Shown one piece after another: positions 18,164-27,530 of a stretch of DNA of 36,887 nt. Origin of the DNA: Legionella genomosp. 1. GTDB lineage: Bacteria; Pseudomonadota; Gammaproteobacteria; UBA6186; Azoamicaceae. The position numbers were made by a program, and so were the translations under genes. Under the pieces are notes generated by a model, which was given only the letters and a program-made list of their open reading frames with translations, was not told the DNA's origin and searched no databases. Location of the stretch: positions 1 through 36,887 of the forward strand of contig CAMCTX010000010.1 in NCBI GenBank assembly GCA_945878715.1, read 5' to 3'. Numbering within the stretch: the first letter of the stretch is position 1; each line of letters opens with the position of its first letter.

Positions 18164-21001
18164 TTATCCTTTCTTAAGCAGTGGCTTCAAAAACCGACCC
18201 GTATGCGATCCCTTCGTTTTTGCCACCGTTTCAGGTGTACCCAGCGCCACAATCTGACCACCACCATCGCCGCCTTCAGGGCCCAGATCGATAATCCAAT
18301 CGACGGTTTTAATCACATCTAGATTGTGTTCGATAATAATAATGGTATTACCGCGTTCACAGAGTCGCTGCAACACTTCGAGTAAATGTTTAATATCATG
18401 AAAATGTAAACCCGTGGTGGGCTCATCTAAAATATACAGGGTTTGTCCGGTATCGCGGCGTGATAATTCTTTAGAGAGTTTAATGCGCTGGGCTTCGCCC
18501 CCTGAAAGGGTAGTGGCACTTTGGCCTATTTTAATATAGGCAAGACCCACATCGACCAGCGTCTCTAAACGACGTGCAATACTGGGATGCGCTTTAAAAA
18601 AGATAAAGGCTTCTTCAACCGTCATGTCCAGGACTTCGTGAATATTTTTACCTTTGTAATACACTTCCAGCGTTTCGCGATTATAGCGTTTGCCATGGCA
18701 TACATCACAAGGCACAAAAACATCGGCCAAGAAATGCATGGCGACTTTGATTAAACCATCGCCTTCGCAGGCCTCGCAACGTCCGCCTTTCACATTAAAA
18801 CTAAAGCGCCCAACCTTATAACCTCTACTGCGAGCTTCTTCCGTATTGGAAAATAAATCACGAATATCTGTAAACAAACCGGTATAGGTGGCAGCATTGG
18901 AGCGGGGTGTGCGGCCAATAGGGCTTTGATCAATATCAATAACCTTATCTAAATGTTCTAGGCCTTCAACCGCTGTGTGCTTTTTAGCATCGGCTTGTTT
19001 CACACCATTTAAGGCTTTAGCCACCACAGGATATAAAGTATCGTTTACAAGCGTTGATTTGCCAGAGCCAGAAACACCCGTGACCGCCGTAATAAGTCCC
19101 ATAGGAAAATCGACACTAATGTTTTTAAGATTATTGCCTTCAGCCCCACTCAGGCTTAGCATGCGTTTTGGATTGGGCTTTCGACGCGTAGCGGGTATGC
19201 TAATGCTTTGCGCGCCCGACAAATATTGTCCTGTTAAAGAGGCTTGGGTGTTCATAATATCTTGGGGGGTGCCTTGTGCTACCACATAGCCACCATGAAC
19301 CCCTGCGCCCGGTCCTATATCAATCACATGCTGTGCACTTAAAATAGCTTCTTCGTCGTGTTCAACCACAATCACGGTATTACCTAAATCGCGCAGATGG
19401 TGCAAGGTTTTTAGCAAACGCGCATTATCGCGTTGATGCAATCCAATCGAGGGCTCATCCAGCACATATAAAACACCCACCAATCCTGCGCCAATCTGGC
19501 TGGCCAAACGAATACGTTGGGTCTCTCCCCCCGAAAGGGTTTCTGCACTGCGATCTAAAGAAAGATATTCCAGACCCACATTCATTAAGAACCGAAGGCG
19601 CGCCATAATTTCTTTCAGTATTTTATCGGCAATGGTCTGTTGGGTGGGACCAAAACGTACATTTTCAAAAAAGAGCAAACTTTTGGCAATGGGTAGGGCT
19701 GTGATGGCCGATAGATTATGATCCTGAATAAAAACATTGCGGGCTTTTTCTTGTAGCCTCGAACCTTGGCAATCTTGGCATGCTTGTTGGGTAAGATATT
19801 TAGACAGTTCCTCACGTACTGCATGCGATTCTGTTTCGCGATAGCGTCTTTCCATATTTCGGATAATGCCTTCAAAAGCGTGTTTTCGGGTGGTGATAGA
19901 ACCATTATCTTGGATATAACGAAAAGCTATCTGCACATCGCCATTGCCATAAAGCAGAATATCCTTGATGTTTTGATCGAGCTTTTTAAAAGGCATCGTC
20001 AGATCAAAGCTATAATGCTTGGCCAAAGAACACAACATGCTGTAGTAATAATAATGGTATTGATCCCACTGCCGAATGGCGCCTTCCGCTAGACTTTTAT
20101 TTTCATCCATCACTACTTTTTGGGGATCCATAAAGGGCTTTACCCCTAGACCATCACAACTCTGGCAGGCGCCCGCAGGACTATTGAAAGAAAAAAGACG
20201 TGGTTCTAATTCACTTAAGCTATAGCCACAGATAGGGCAGGCAAAGGTTGAAGAAAAAGTCCATGTTTGTGTGCAGTGATTATCTTTATCGAGGCCCTGA
20301 ATATGCACCAGACCTTTGCTAAGATTTAAGGCGGTTTCCAGCGAATCGGCTAAACGCCCTTGTATTTCAGGCTTAATGCTCAGGCGATCTACCACCACAC
20401 TAATACTATGTTTGCGTCTGGCATCGAGTTTTGGCAGATTATCTAATTCACAAATCGTTTCATCAATCTGTACCCGAATAAAACCTTGGGCACGCAGTTC
20501 GGCTAATTTCTGAAGATGTTCACCTTTTCTATCTTGTATGATGGGCGCTAAAAGCATGATCTTGGTTTGTACGGGCAGTGCTAGCAGATGATCCACCATT
20601 TGGCTCACGGTTTTAGCGCTTAAAGCTTCCTTATGTTCGGGGCAATAAGGTGTGCCCACTCTAGCAAAGAGTAGCCTTAAATAATCGTAGATTTCAGTGG
20701 TGGTGCCTACGGTGGATCGTGGATTATGTGAAACAGATTTTTGTTCAATGGCAATGGCGGGGGATAACCCTTCGATATGATCCACATCGGGTTTTTCCAT
20801 CAAAGACAAAAATTGCCTGGCATAGGCTGAAAGCGATTCTACATAACGACGTTGGCCTTCTGCATACAGAGTGTCGAAGGCAAGGGAGGATTTACCCGAG
20901 CCTGATAATCCTGTAATCACAATAAGCTGGTCGCGGGGGATTTCTAGATGAATGTTCTTAAGATTGTGCGTTCGTGCACCACGGATAGTAATTGTTTGCA
21001 T
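18164..21001 (-). CDS. uvrA: Excinuclease ABC subunit A
   Basis: Damage-recognition ATPase of nucleotide excision repair that loads UvrB on lesions. From the ATG at 21001 the protein has 945 residues (E. coli 940). It begins [20 protein letters not shown], has the first P-loop GLSGSGKSS, a zinc-binding CPICG...CQSCDG region, the first ABC signature LSGGETQRI with [12 protein letters not shown], a second P-loop GVSGSGKST, the zinc finger CEACEGDG...CDVCHGKRY, and the second signature LSGGEAQRI with [13 protein letters not shown] longer frame upstream is not used by the family. The gene has no Shine-Dalgarno and a promoter very close to its start. Its 3' end is duplicated on the far side of the ATPase gene. 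Confidence 0.98.
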   Translation of the reverse strand: MQTITIRGARTHNLKNIHLEIPRDQLIVITGLSGSGKSSLAFDTLYAEGQRRYVESLSAYARQFLSLMEKPDVDHIEGLSPAIAIEQKSVSHNPRSTVGTTTEIYDYLRLLFARVGTPYCPEHKEALSAKTVSQMVDHLLALPVQTKIMLLAPIIQDRKGEHLQKLAELRAQGFIRVQIDETICELDNLPKLDARRKHSISVVVDRLSIKPEIQGRLADSLETALNLSKGLVHIQGLDKDNHCTQTWTFSSTFACPICGYSLSELEPRLFSFNSPAGACQSCDGLGVKPFMDPQKVVMDENKSLAEGAIRQWDQYHYYYYSMLCSLAKHYSFDLTMPFKKLDQNIKDILLYGNGDVQIAFRYIQDNGSITTRKHAFEGIIRNMERRYRETESHAVREELSKYLTQQACQDCQGSRLQEKARNVFIQDHNLSAITALPIAKSLLFFENVRFGPTQQTIADKILKEIMARLRFLMNVGLEYLSLDRSAETLSGGETQRIRLASQIGAGLVGVLYVLDEPSIGLHQRDNARLLKTLHHLRDLGNTVIVVEHDEEAILSAQHVIDIGPGAGVHGGYVVAQGTPQDIMNTQASLTGQYLSGAQSISIPATRRKPNPKRMLSLSGAEGNNLKNISVDFPMGLITAVTGVSGSGKSTLVNDTLYPVVAKALNGVKQADAKKHTAVEGLEHLDKVIDIDQSPIGRTPRSNAATYTGLFTDIRDLFSNTEEARSRGYKVGRFSFNVKGGRCEACEGDGLIKVAMHFLADVFVPCDVCHGKRYNRETLEVYYKGKNIHEVLDMTVEEAFIFFKAHPSIARRLETLVDVGLAYIKIGQSATTLSGGEAQRIKLSKELSRRDTGQTLYILDEPTTGLHFHDIKHLLEVLQRLCERGNTIIIIEHNLDVIKTVDWIIDLGPEGGDGGGQIVALGTPETVAKTKGSHTGRFLKPLLKKG
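18185..18210. repeat. Direct repeat, right copy (att-like, inside uvrA 3' end)
   Basis: A 26-nt block identical to 16427-16452. It encodes part of the conserved UvrA tail (GSHTGRFLK). Together with the left copy it brackets the ATPase gene. Confidence 0.7.
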
Positions 21002-21010
21002 GAAGTTGCT

Positions 21011-21039
21011 ACTATACGATAAATACCCGATTGTGTGAA
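21011..21039 (-). promoter_or_regulatory. uvrA promoter (TTCACA-17-TATAGT)
   Basis: On the minus strand TTCACA (21034-21039) and TATAGT (21011-21016) each match the sigma-70 consensus in 5 of 6 positions and are separated by 17 nt. The -10 ends only 9 nt before the uvrA ATG, so transcription should start 2-3 nt before the start codon and give an essentially leaderless mRNA. No LexA-type CTGT-N8-ACAG box is visible in the 58-nt spacer shared with the divergent MFS gene. Confidence 0.75.
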
Positions 21040-21059
21040 GACTCGAAAAGCAATACCCT

Positions 21060-22247
21060 ATGATTACTATAACTAGCTTGGAAAGACGTGCATTGATAGC
21101 ATTAACCGGACTGTTTGCACTGCGAATGTTGGGATTGTTTATGATTTTCCCCCTATTCGCTTTGTATGCCAAAGATCTACAGGGTGCCACACCCACCTTA
21201 GTGGGCCTCGCCTTGGGCGCTTATGGTTTAACGCAGGCTTTCTTGCAGATCCCTTTTGGGATCCTCTCCGATCGGGTGGGTCGTAAGCCCATCCTGTTTC
21301 TAGGGCTGCTATGTTTTGTGTTGGGTAGTGTGGTGGCAGCCATGTCAGACAGCATTCAGGGGGTGATCCTCGGTCGTTTACTCCAAGGGGCGAGTGCGAT
21401 AGGGGGGGTGATTATGGCCTTGGTAACCGATCTAACGCCCATACCTTACCGTACACGGGTACTAGGGTTTGTTGGTCTGAGTATTGGTCTTTCTTTTGCC
21501 GTGGCCATGGTGTTAGGACCCTTGCTCAGTGCCTGGGTTGGCATGCAGGGGATTTTCTGGATCACGGCTTTGTTGGGTTGCCTGGCCCTTATACTGCTTA
21601 TAAGCTTTATACCCAAGCCCACAGCAGCCTTGCCGCGAGCTTCAGGCTCTGTGTGGCGCGATCTCCATACCGTCTTAAAAGATTTAAGCTTTCTCTCCTT
21701 GGCGCTCGGGGTTTTTGCCCTGCATGCAAGTTTGGTTGCTGTCTTTTTAAAGATCCCAGGTGCTTTAAACAAGCTAGGATACACAGAAGGCAGCAGTTGG
21801 CGCTTTTATGCCCCTGTGTTTTTATGCGCATTGTTTAGCACGATTCCTTGGCTTATGATGAGCGGGCGGCATCATCGGCCCGCAGCGTTGGGCATTCCTA
21901 TAATAGTGTTAGTGCTGTCCCAACTGGGATTTTGTGTGGCTTTAGACCATCTTTATGGCTTGGCGCTGGTTTTATGGCTTTTTTTTACAGCCTTTAATCT
22001 TTTAGAAGCAGGACTGCCGGCCTTGGTCTCACAGTTTGCGCCACCTGCCCTTAAAGGCACGGCGATGGGTGTGTATTCGAGTGCGCAGTTTCTGGGTTTA
22101 TTTATGGGTGGTTGGATAGGTGGAAAGCTTGACGACTTATATGGTACTCAGGCCGTTTTGTTAGGCGGCTTGGCTTGTACCATCATTAGTTTTTTGTTTT
22201 TTTATAGGCAATGTATAAGGGGGAGTGAAAATGGCACGAGGTATTAA
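21060..22247 (+). CDS. MFS transporter (YajR-like), in uvrA-ssb locus
   Basis: A 395-residue major facilitator with about twelve hydrophobic segments. It starts [20 protein letters not shown], has the loop 2-3 motif [13 protein letters not shown] (typical MFS motif A, D-R-x-G-R-[RK]) at about residues 75-85, and [12 protein letters not shown] in helix 4. The substrate is unknown. It lies divergent from uvrA and just before ssb, an arrangement conserved in Pseudomonas, Legionella and Coxiella. The start ATG at 21060 has no clear Shine-Dalgarno. The 3' end overlaps ssb by 17 nt, suggesting coupled translation. Confidence 0.93.
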   Translation: MITITSLERRALIALTGLFALRMLGLFMIFPLFALYAKDLQGATPTLVGLALGAYGLTQAFLQIPFGILSDRVGRKPILFLGLLCFVLGSVVAAMSDSIQGVILGRLLQGASAIGGVIMALVTDLTPIPYRTRVLGFVGLSIGLSFAVAMVLGPLLSAWVGMQGIFWITALLGCLALILLISFIPKPTAALPRASGSVWRDLHTVLKDLSFLSLALGVFALHASLVAVFLKIPGALNKLGYTEGSSWRFYAPVFLCALFSTIPWLMMSGRHHRPAALGIPIIVLVLSQLGFCVALDHLYGLALVLWLFFTAFNLLEAGLPALVSQFAPPALKGTAMGVYSSAQFLGLFMGGWIGGKLDDLYGTQAVLLGGLACTIISFLFFYRQCIRGSENGTRY

Positions 22248-22725
22248 TAAGGTTATGATTATGGGCAATCTGGGTGTTGATCCAGAAGTTCGGTACATGC
22301 CTAGTGGTTCAGCTGTCACGAATATTCGTGTGGCAACTACAGAGGTGTGGAAGGATCGCCAAAGTGGTGAGCGTCAAGAACGCACGGAATGGCATCGTAT
22401 TGTGTTATTTAATCGTTTAGGTGAAATAGCGGCACAGTATTTGCGTAAAGGATCCCGAGTGTTTATAGAGGGATCTTTAAAAACCAATAAGTGGCAAGAT
22501 GCGAATGGGCAAGATCGCTATACCACAGAAATCATTGCTTCTAGCATGCAATTAATGGATGCAAAAGGCGAAGGTACTGGGTTCGATGCAGGTCATTCAG
22601 AAAGTGCACAAAGCATGCCTGAATCACAGGATCATTTCGATCAAAGACAGCAACCTAAGAAAACAACCGCAGCGGCGGGCGTTGCTGTGAAAGAAGAAGC
22701 CTTCGATGATGATATTCCTTTTTAA
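22231..22725 (+). CDS. ssb: Single-stranded DNA-binding protein
   Basis: Coats single-stranded DNA and recruits replication and repair enzymes. The 164-residue protein begins [20 protein letters not shown] (OB fold about residues 5-110, with [20 protein letters not shown]), has a flexible Gln/Ser-rich linker and ends in the acidic tip [10 protein letters not shown] that binds partner proteins. ATG at 22231 is preferred to an upstream in-frame GTG because the family starts here and AAGGGGGAG is well spaced. It overlaps the end of the MFS gene. It is followed by two strong hairpins. Confidence 0.98.
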   Translation: MARGINKVMIMGNLGVDPEVRYMPSGSAVTNIRVATTEVWKDRQSGERQERTEWHRIVLFNRLGEIAAQYLRKGSRVFIEGSLKTNKWQDANGQDRYTTEIIASSMQLMDAKGEGTGFDAGHSESAQSMPESQDHFDQRQQPKKTTAAAGVAVKEEAFDDDIPF

Positions 22726-22726
22726 G

Positions 22727-22751
22727 ATCACGGTTTTAAGAGCACTGTGAT
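22727..22751 (+). terminator. First hairpin after ssb
   Basis: ATCACGGT at 22727-22734 pairs with ACTGTGAT at 22744-22751 (one G-T pair), starting right after the ssb stop and followed by TTTGC. A weak intrinsic-terminator-like or 3'-stabilising element. Confidence 0.45.
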
Positions 22752-22753
22752 TT

Positions 22754-22798
22754 TGCATAGGCAGATCTCTTTATTTTCGAAGAGATCTGCCTGATGCA
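22754..22798. terminator. Long perfect hairpin after ssb
   Basis: AGGCAGATCTCTT at 22759-22771 pairs perfectly over 13 bp with its complement at 22780-22792 around an 8-nt loop; TGCAT/ATGCA at 22754-22758 and 22794-22798 extend the stem past one bulged base. There is no T-tract on either strand, so it may mark an mRNA 3' end or a structural site rather than a classical terminator. Confidence 0.6.
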
Positions 22799-23050
22799 GG
22801 TAATTTGCTAATAAAGATAAGCTGTTGTTTCTCCAATCAAGTTCAATCATTCATATACCAGTTACGACACACAATTTATAGACTAAACTCTGTTAATAAT
22901 ACGCAAATTGTATGCGCTAGCGCACAAGGTTTTCAGTTTTAATGCTGTGAGAAGAACGCGAAAAACGCTGTTTTGTTTGATGCATGATTAGCTTATTCCC
23001 GTGCTAGGATCCATTCTGTAGATGTTTCAAACTATCAAGGATGATGGATT
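22799..23050. other. AT-rich intergenic region without a gene
   Basis: Together with the ssb hairpins this makes a 325-nt gap between ssb and the next gene. I see no coding frame of note. It contains a perfect 12-bp palindrome TGCGCTAGCGCA at 22913-22924 within an otherwise AT-rich stretch. No convincing sigma-70 promoter with both hexamers was found for the next gene. It could contain a small RNA, but nothing in the sequence shows this. Confidence 0.5.
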
Positions 23051-23509
23051 ATGAAGACAGACGAGACAGGAAGTATTCAGTTTGCTGCTGGCCATAAGCG
23101 TGTTAACCAAGACAGTAAACCTTTTTTACCACAGTATCGCTTACAGGTTAATGGTGTTCAAAATCAATATCCAGATCCTCATCGCATGTCCGTTGCGGGT
23201 ACACAAAAGAAAGCCCCACGATTCTGTGAAAGATCCGTTGTGCCTGAAGGTAATGATCTTGTACTAACAAGTGTTTTCAGTTTATCAACCTTGGGTGTTT
23301 TGAGTGCCGAAACCGCTGAAAATACACCAAAAACTTCTGAAGCTATGGGTGGAGCAGCCACCGTATCGCCTTTGCTATTTATGAATAATTTACAAAAATT
23401 AATGGCGGAAGCGAATAAAAATAACAAAAAACGATCGCTTGATGCTGTAGGTGTAGAAAATACTGCGACTGTAGAGCCTCATAATAAGCGTGGGCCTAGG
23501 CATCATTAA
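23051..23509 (+). CDS. Hypothetical protein (152 aa), orphan
   Basis: I do not recognise this protein. The ATG at 23051 has AAGGAT 14 nt upstream as a weak ribosome-binding site. It lacks a signal peptide and membrane segments, is polar and probably largely disordered, with a modestly hydrophobic middle (LVLTSVFSLSTLGVLSAETA, about residues 70-90) and a basic C-terminus with KNNKKR and NKRGPRHH. It is isolated, with a long regulatory-looking upstream region and convergent to plsC. Orphan proteins of this type in Legionellales are often secreted effectors, but no secretion signal can be proved here. Confidence 0.5.
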   Translation: MKTDETGSIQFAAGHKRVNQDSKPFLPQYRLQVNGVQNQYPDPHRMSVAGTQKKAPRFCERSVVPEGNDLVLTSVFSLSTLGVLSAETAENTPKTSEAMGGAATVSPLLFMNNLQKLMAEANKNNKKRSLDAVGVENTATVEPHNKRGPRHH

Positions 23510-23525
23510 CAGTCTTTACACAATG

Positions 23526-24275
23526 TCATTCTAAATATTTTGTTTGCCATTGAAGATAGAGCTTTTGCACGTGTTCACACAAAGATTCTTTGCTCTCAAA
23601 ATCTTTGGGATCGATAGGATCGAAGATATAATAATTCACAGTCTTATTTTTAGAACGATAAATTTTCCGAAGTGTCTTAATTAAACTTTCACCTTCAGAC
23701 CATTCAAAATCGGCCTGGGCTTCATAATGGATAAAAACAGGGATAATCGGCACGCCTGTTTTAAGCGATGCTTCAAAAATACCATATTGAAAGGGTAGAA
23801 AAATACGTCGTCCCTTACACCCTCCTTCTGGGTATAAACCAATATTTTCGCCTTCTAATAACAAGGCATTAATGGTTTTCGCAGCTTCTTTTCGGGAGGC
23901 ACGATCTTCTCTTTGAACATAGAGTGTTCTGGCGAACAGGCTTACCCGACCTAAAACCCACCAGGCTTTTAATTCTTCTTTGGCTAAAAAACGGGCTTTA
24001 AACAGGGCGGGCATGCCCAGATCTTCAAAAGCAGAGGGATGATTGGCAATCACAATAAAATGATCGGGTAATGTTTTTGTATAGTGTTGATGAACTTTCA
24101 GATCGACACCCAAGGCACGAATAAAAATCCAGCACCAGGCCCGAAAAACCGGACCATACCAAGAAAGACTAAAGCGAGGGGGGGTAAAACTGAGGAGATA
24201 AAGCACTATGCTGGCCAGGACTAAATCCAGCCATCGGATCATGTAAAGTATACAGCTCAGCAGTCGATCGAACAT
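23526..24275 (-). CDS. Lysophospholipid acyltransferase (PlsC-like)
   Basis: A 249-residue membrane-associated acyltransferase, probably acylating lysophosphatidate or a related glycerolipid. There is an N-terminal hydrophobic segment at about residues 15-30. Catalytic block I reads NHPSAFEDL (residues 78-86), so after His79 there is Glu at the usual Asp position (HX4E) followed by Asp. Block II is FARTLYVQRED, block III is YPEGGCKGRRI instead of the common EGTRS, and block IV is VPIIPVFIHYE. The start ATG lacks a Shine-Dalgarno and has TATACT (24282-24287) 6 nt upstream. It is divergent from the Sel1 lipoprotein gene (66 nt between starts). Confidence 0.88.
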   Translation of the reverse strand: MFDRLLSCILYMIRWLDLVLASIVLYLLSFTPPRFSLSWYGPVFRAWCWIFIRALGVDLKVHQHYTKTLPDHFIVIANHPSAFEDLGMPALFKARFLAKEELKAWWVLGRVSLFARTLYVQREDRASRKEAAKTINALLLEGENIGLYPEGGCKGRRIFLPFQYGIFEASLKTGVPIIPVFIHYEAQADFEWSEGESLIKTLRKIYRSKNKTVNYYIFDPIDPKDFESKESLCEHVQKLYLQWQTKYLE

Positions 24276-24341
24276 CTTGTGAGTATAGTCAATCTCTCAG
24301 GCCTGCTAGTCAAAGATCCAGCCTAGTGCCATACTGGTAAG

Positions 24342-26066
24342 ATGAAAAAATTCCTGAAGTTTTGGATGGTTGGGGGGATGCTGAGTTTAGCAGCGTGTAC
24401 CTTGCCTTTGCCTCCCCGGCAGGCTTTTTCCGAGCCTATCGTTTTGCTGCCCTCCGAGGCACCATCTAAGCCACACATCTGGCTTCTTAAAAAACATGTC
24501 TTTGAAAGCCTGAAGACCTGTGCCCTAGAGGGGGATGTCTATGCACAGGGTCGTTTGGCAGAACTGTATTTAAATGGCGATCCATCGCTCGCTATCGAGA
24601 AGAATCAATCAGAGGCCCTACATTGGTTTGTAAAAGCTGCACAGGGCGGGCTGGGCTACGCTCAGGTGCAAATGGGGCACTTTTATCGTGATGGCTCAGG
24701 CGTAGAGCCTAATAGCCATCAGGCCCTACATTGGTATGAGCGTGCAGCCCATCAAGGCGAAGTGACGGGGCTTTTAGCCCTTGGCGATCTTTATCGTCAG
24801 GGGGGATATGGCGTGCATCGAGACCCGAGCAAGGCTTTGGATGCATATAGGCAAGCATTGTTCTTAGGTTCCTTTGAAGCCGAGTACCGCATGGCCTGGC
24901 TCTTAGTCCAAGATAAACCCCATCATGCGCGTGGTGCCTTCGAATTATTGCAGCGCTTAGCAGATGATGGGGATGTAAAGGCCTTGTCCGATTTAGGCGA
25001 TCTCTGTCTGGAAGGGCGTGTTGTACCAAGGAACCCTCAAAAAGCAAAAGCTTACTATAGCAAGGCAGCATCCCTGGGTGATGCTGAGGCAGCCTTTAAA
25101 CTGGGTATGCTCTACCAGGTGGGTGAGGGCGTGCCGGTTAATCATCCAATGGCCTTTCGTTGGTTCATGGCGGCTGCAGAGCGTGGTTTTGCGGTGGCGC
25201 AACTACAAGTCGGACATCTATACCGTGATGGTTATGGCGTTGATAAGGATTATGTACAAGCAGCTGGGTGGTATCGCAAAGGATCAGAACAGGGACTCAG
25301 AGCCGCAACACTGGAGTTGGCCGATTTAGTGCATGCGGGTAAAGGGGTGAAGCGTGATCTGCGGGAAGCAGCGCGTCTCTATACCGTAGCAGCAGTCCAT
25401 CAACCCTATGCACAGTTTATGTTAAGTATTTTGTATGCACAGGGTCGTGGTGTAGCACCCGATATGGTTAAGAGTGTGGCTCATTATAAGGCGGCTACCC
25501 GAGAATCGGGTGTTGCGATGGCGCAGTATAAAATTGCAGAACGTTATAGAGAGGGCTTCGCTTTGCCCTGCAATTTTGAAGAAGCCTACCGTTGGTATGC
25601 CTTAGCCGCCGAACACGATCTAACGCTGGCCGAGCTCAGGTTGGGTGGCTTATATGAAGCTGGGCAAGGGGTTGATCAAGATCTCTCCAAAGCACTTATG
25701 TGGTATTACAAAGCCGCAAAAAGAGGCAATCCCGAGGCACAATATCGTGTGGGCTTAATGTTTTTGGAAGGTAAGGGTGTAGAGCAAAATGCTACAAGGG
25801 CTGCTTTATGGGTCCGCAAAGCAGCCTATCAAGGTGCCAAGCAGGCACAGCACCAACTAGGCTTGTTGTATTTAAAGGGCGAAGGTGTTGCACAAGATGA
25901 TGTCGCGGCTTATGCATGGTTAAGTATTGCATTGGTTCATCAATCGGTCACTATTCCAACTGTTTTACAGGATTTGATTAATAATATGGATCCTGATGCC
26001 AGACAACGTGCGGTGGATTTAGCAGAAACCCTACAAGCACGCTATCAATCGCGTGCATATTCATAA
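24342..26066 (+). CDS. Sel1-repeat (tetratricopeptide-like) lipoprotein
   Basis: A 574-residue protein with a lipoprotein signal (MKKFLKFWMVGGMLSLAACT, lipobox LAAC, Cys19) and then about thirteen Sel1-like repeats of 35-38 residues covering most of the length, for example YAQVQMGHFYRDGSGVEPNS and AQYRVGLMFLEGKGVEQNAT. Sel1 proteins are scaffolds for protein-protein contacts; in Legionella (EnhC, LpnE) they contribute to host-cell interaction. The lipobox predicts anchoring in a membrane facing the periplasm or outside. The start has no Shine-Dalgarno and a CATACT hexamer ends 6 nt before the ATG. The partner is unknown. Confidence 0.93.
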   Translation: MKKFLKFWMVGGMLSLAACTLPLPPRQAFSEPIVLLPSEAPSKPHIWLLKKHVFESLKTCALEGDVYAQGRLAELYLNGDPSLAIEKNQSEALHWFVKAAQGGLGYAQVQMGHFYRDGSGVEPNSHQALHWYERAAHQGEVTGLLALGDLYRQGGYGVHRDPSKALDAYRQALFLGSFEAEYRMAWLLVQDKPHHARGAFELLQRLADDGDVKALSDLGDLCLEGRVVPRNPQKAKAYYSKAASLGDAEAAFKLGMLYQVGEGVPVNHPMAFRWFMAAAERGFAVAQLQVGHLYRDGYGVDKDYVQAAGWYRKGSEQGLRAATLELADLVHAGKGVKRDLREAARLYTVAAVHQPYAQFMLSILYAQGRGVAPDMVKSVAHYKAATRESGVAMAQYKIAERYREGFALPCNFEEAYRWYALAAEHDLTLAELRLGGLYEAGQGVDQDLSKALMWYYKAAKRGNPEAQYRVGLMFLEGKGVEQNATRAALWVRKAAYQGAKQAQHQLGLLYLKGEGVAQDDVAAYAWLSIALVHQSVTIPTVLQDLINNMDPDARQRAVDLAETLQARYQSRAYS

Positions 26067-26137
26067 TTTTTTTTCTTTACTTTGTGCGCGGTTATATAGC
26101 ACACTGAAGCCATAAAAATATTCATAAGGGGTTTCAA

Positions 26138-27457
26138 GTGAAGCGTGGCGTGGCGAGTGTTTCTATAATACGTGCATCGTTGGTATGGGGTTTGGCGGCC
26201 CTTTTTTATTTCTATGATAACCTCTTACAAGTTTCACCCAGTGCGATGAAACCCGAACTTTCGCTGATTTTTGCCAGAGAAGCCGAGCAATTTGGCAGTC
26301 TTTCGGCCTATTGTTTGTATGCCTACGGGTTGATGCAGATTCCTGCAGGCATGTTAATGGATCGCTTTGGGCCTAAACGTCTTTTAACCCTTGCATCCAT
26401 TTTATGCGGTCTTGGCAGTTTAATATTTGGGCTTTCTTTAACATTATGGCAAGCAAAATGTGGGCGTGTGCTTATTGGCGCGGGCGCAGCTTTTGCCTTG
26501 GTCGGTTGTTTAAATATTGCAATGCTTTGGTTTCCTGCTAAGCGCTTTGCCTTTATGACGGGCTTAACAGTAACCGTTGGTTTTTTAGGTGCAGTCTTTG
26601 GCCTATCTACCGTGAGTAAAATAGTAGCTTGGTTGGACTGGCGTCACAGCATGTATTACGGTGGGGCTGTAGGTTTATTGTTGGCTTTGCTTTTGTGGTG
26701 TGTTATGCCCAATCCTGCTAGAGAAATCACACTTAAAGTTGCAGGTTTTCGGTTTTCAACATCAAAGTCTTTTGCAATCGTGTTGGCTGCATTTTACCGT
26801 GGATTCAAACAGGTTTGTAGACAATCACAAACATGGATTGCAGCACTTTATGCAGGCCTAATGTTTGTACCCACCTTAGCGTTTGGCGGGCTATGGGGTA
26901 TTCCTTTTTTGGTCGAGGCTCATGGTTTCGATCGTACAACTGCAGGTTTATGTGTTTCCTTTATTTATGTAGGATGGGTTTCGGGTGCGCCTTTTTGGGG
27001 ATGGATCTCTGATTATTACCAACGACGTAAACCACCGATGATGGTTGCCACATTGCTTACATTGCTATTGTGTGTCGCGGTTATTTATCTTAAAGCTTTA
27101 ACAGTGCCGCTCTTAGCAACCCTTTTGTTTTTCCTCGGCTTTTGTTCCAGTGGATTTATTATTGCTTTCGCCGTTGTGCGCGAAACCAATACACCCCAAG
27201 TGGCAGGTACCGCTATAGGTTTTACCAATGCACTCAATACCTTATGGGGTGCATTGGCACAGCCGCTCATTGGCGAGATCCTCGATAAGGGTACCCATCC
27301 AACCTTTGCAGCAAATGGTGAGCGCATTTTTAGCTTAGGGGCGTATCAGCAGGCTTTTATCGCATTGCCAGTGGCACTCGTGATCTCGATGGTCCTATTA
27401 ATGTTCGTGAAAGAAACTTTCTGTAAGGTGTCGTATGAGCATGGCTCTTTAGCCTAA
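26138..27457 (+). CDS. MFS transporter (AmpG/Pht-like), substrate unknown
   Basis: A 439-residue major facilitator with about twelve transmembrane segments. The first segment continues into FYFYDNLLQVSPSAMKPEL, a feature of a large MFS group expanded in Legionellales. The loop motif GMLMDRFGPKRLL (D-R-x-G-x-[RK]) is at about residues 68-80, and a second WISDYYQRRKPPM motif lies between helices 8 and 9. It starts with GTG at 26138, behind AAGGGG. It is probably a nutrient importer or exporter; the substrate cannot be told from the sequence. It lies downstream of the Sel1 gene and convergent to the large orphan gene. Confidence 0.92.
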   Translation: MKRGVASVSIIRASLVWGLAALFYFYDNLLQVSPSAMKPELSLIFAREAEQFGSLSAYCLYAYGLMQIPAGMLMDRFGPKRLLTLASILCGLGSLIFGLSLTLWQAKCGRVLIGAGAAFALVGCLNIAMLWFPAKRFAFMTGLTVTVGFLGAVFGLSTVSKIVAWLDWRHSMYYGGAVGLLLALLLWCVMPNPAREITLKVAGFRFSTSKSFAIVLAAFYRGFKQVCRQSQTWIAALYAGLMFVPTLAFGGLWGIPFLVEAHGFDRTTAGLCVSFIYVGWVSGAPFWGWISDYYQRRKPPMMVATLLTLLLCVAVIYLKALTVPLLATLLFFLGFCSSGFIIAFAVVRETNTPQVAGTAIGFTNALNTLWGALAQPLIGEILDKGTHPTFAANGERIFSLGAYQQAFIALPVALVISMVLLMFVKETFCKVSYEHGSLA

Positions 27458-27530
27458 TCCTAACAGCATTCAGAGACTATCCGTAGTATTTTGTGGCATT
27501 GCAGTCGATGAATGAGGGGCTTGTTTGATC

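Noticed and set aside
21002-21059. LexA (SOS) box between uvrA and the MFS gene
   Set aside because: No CTGT-N8-ACAG or close variant was found in the spacer, although uvrA is often SOS-controlled.
18164-21196. Longer uvrA start 65 codons upstream
   Set aside because: The extension overlaps the divergent MFS gene, has no UvrA-like residues, and the family begins at [15 protein letters not shown]; the promoter also lies inside the extension.
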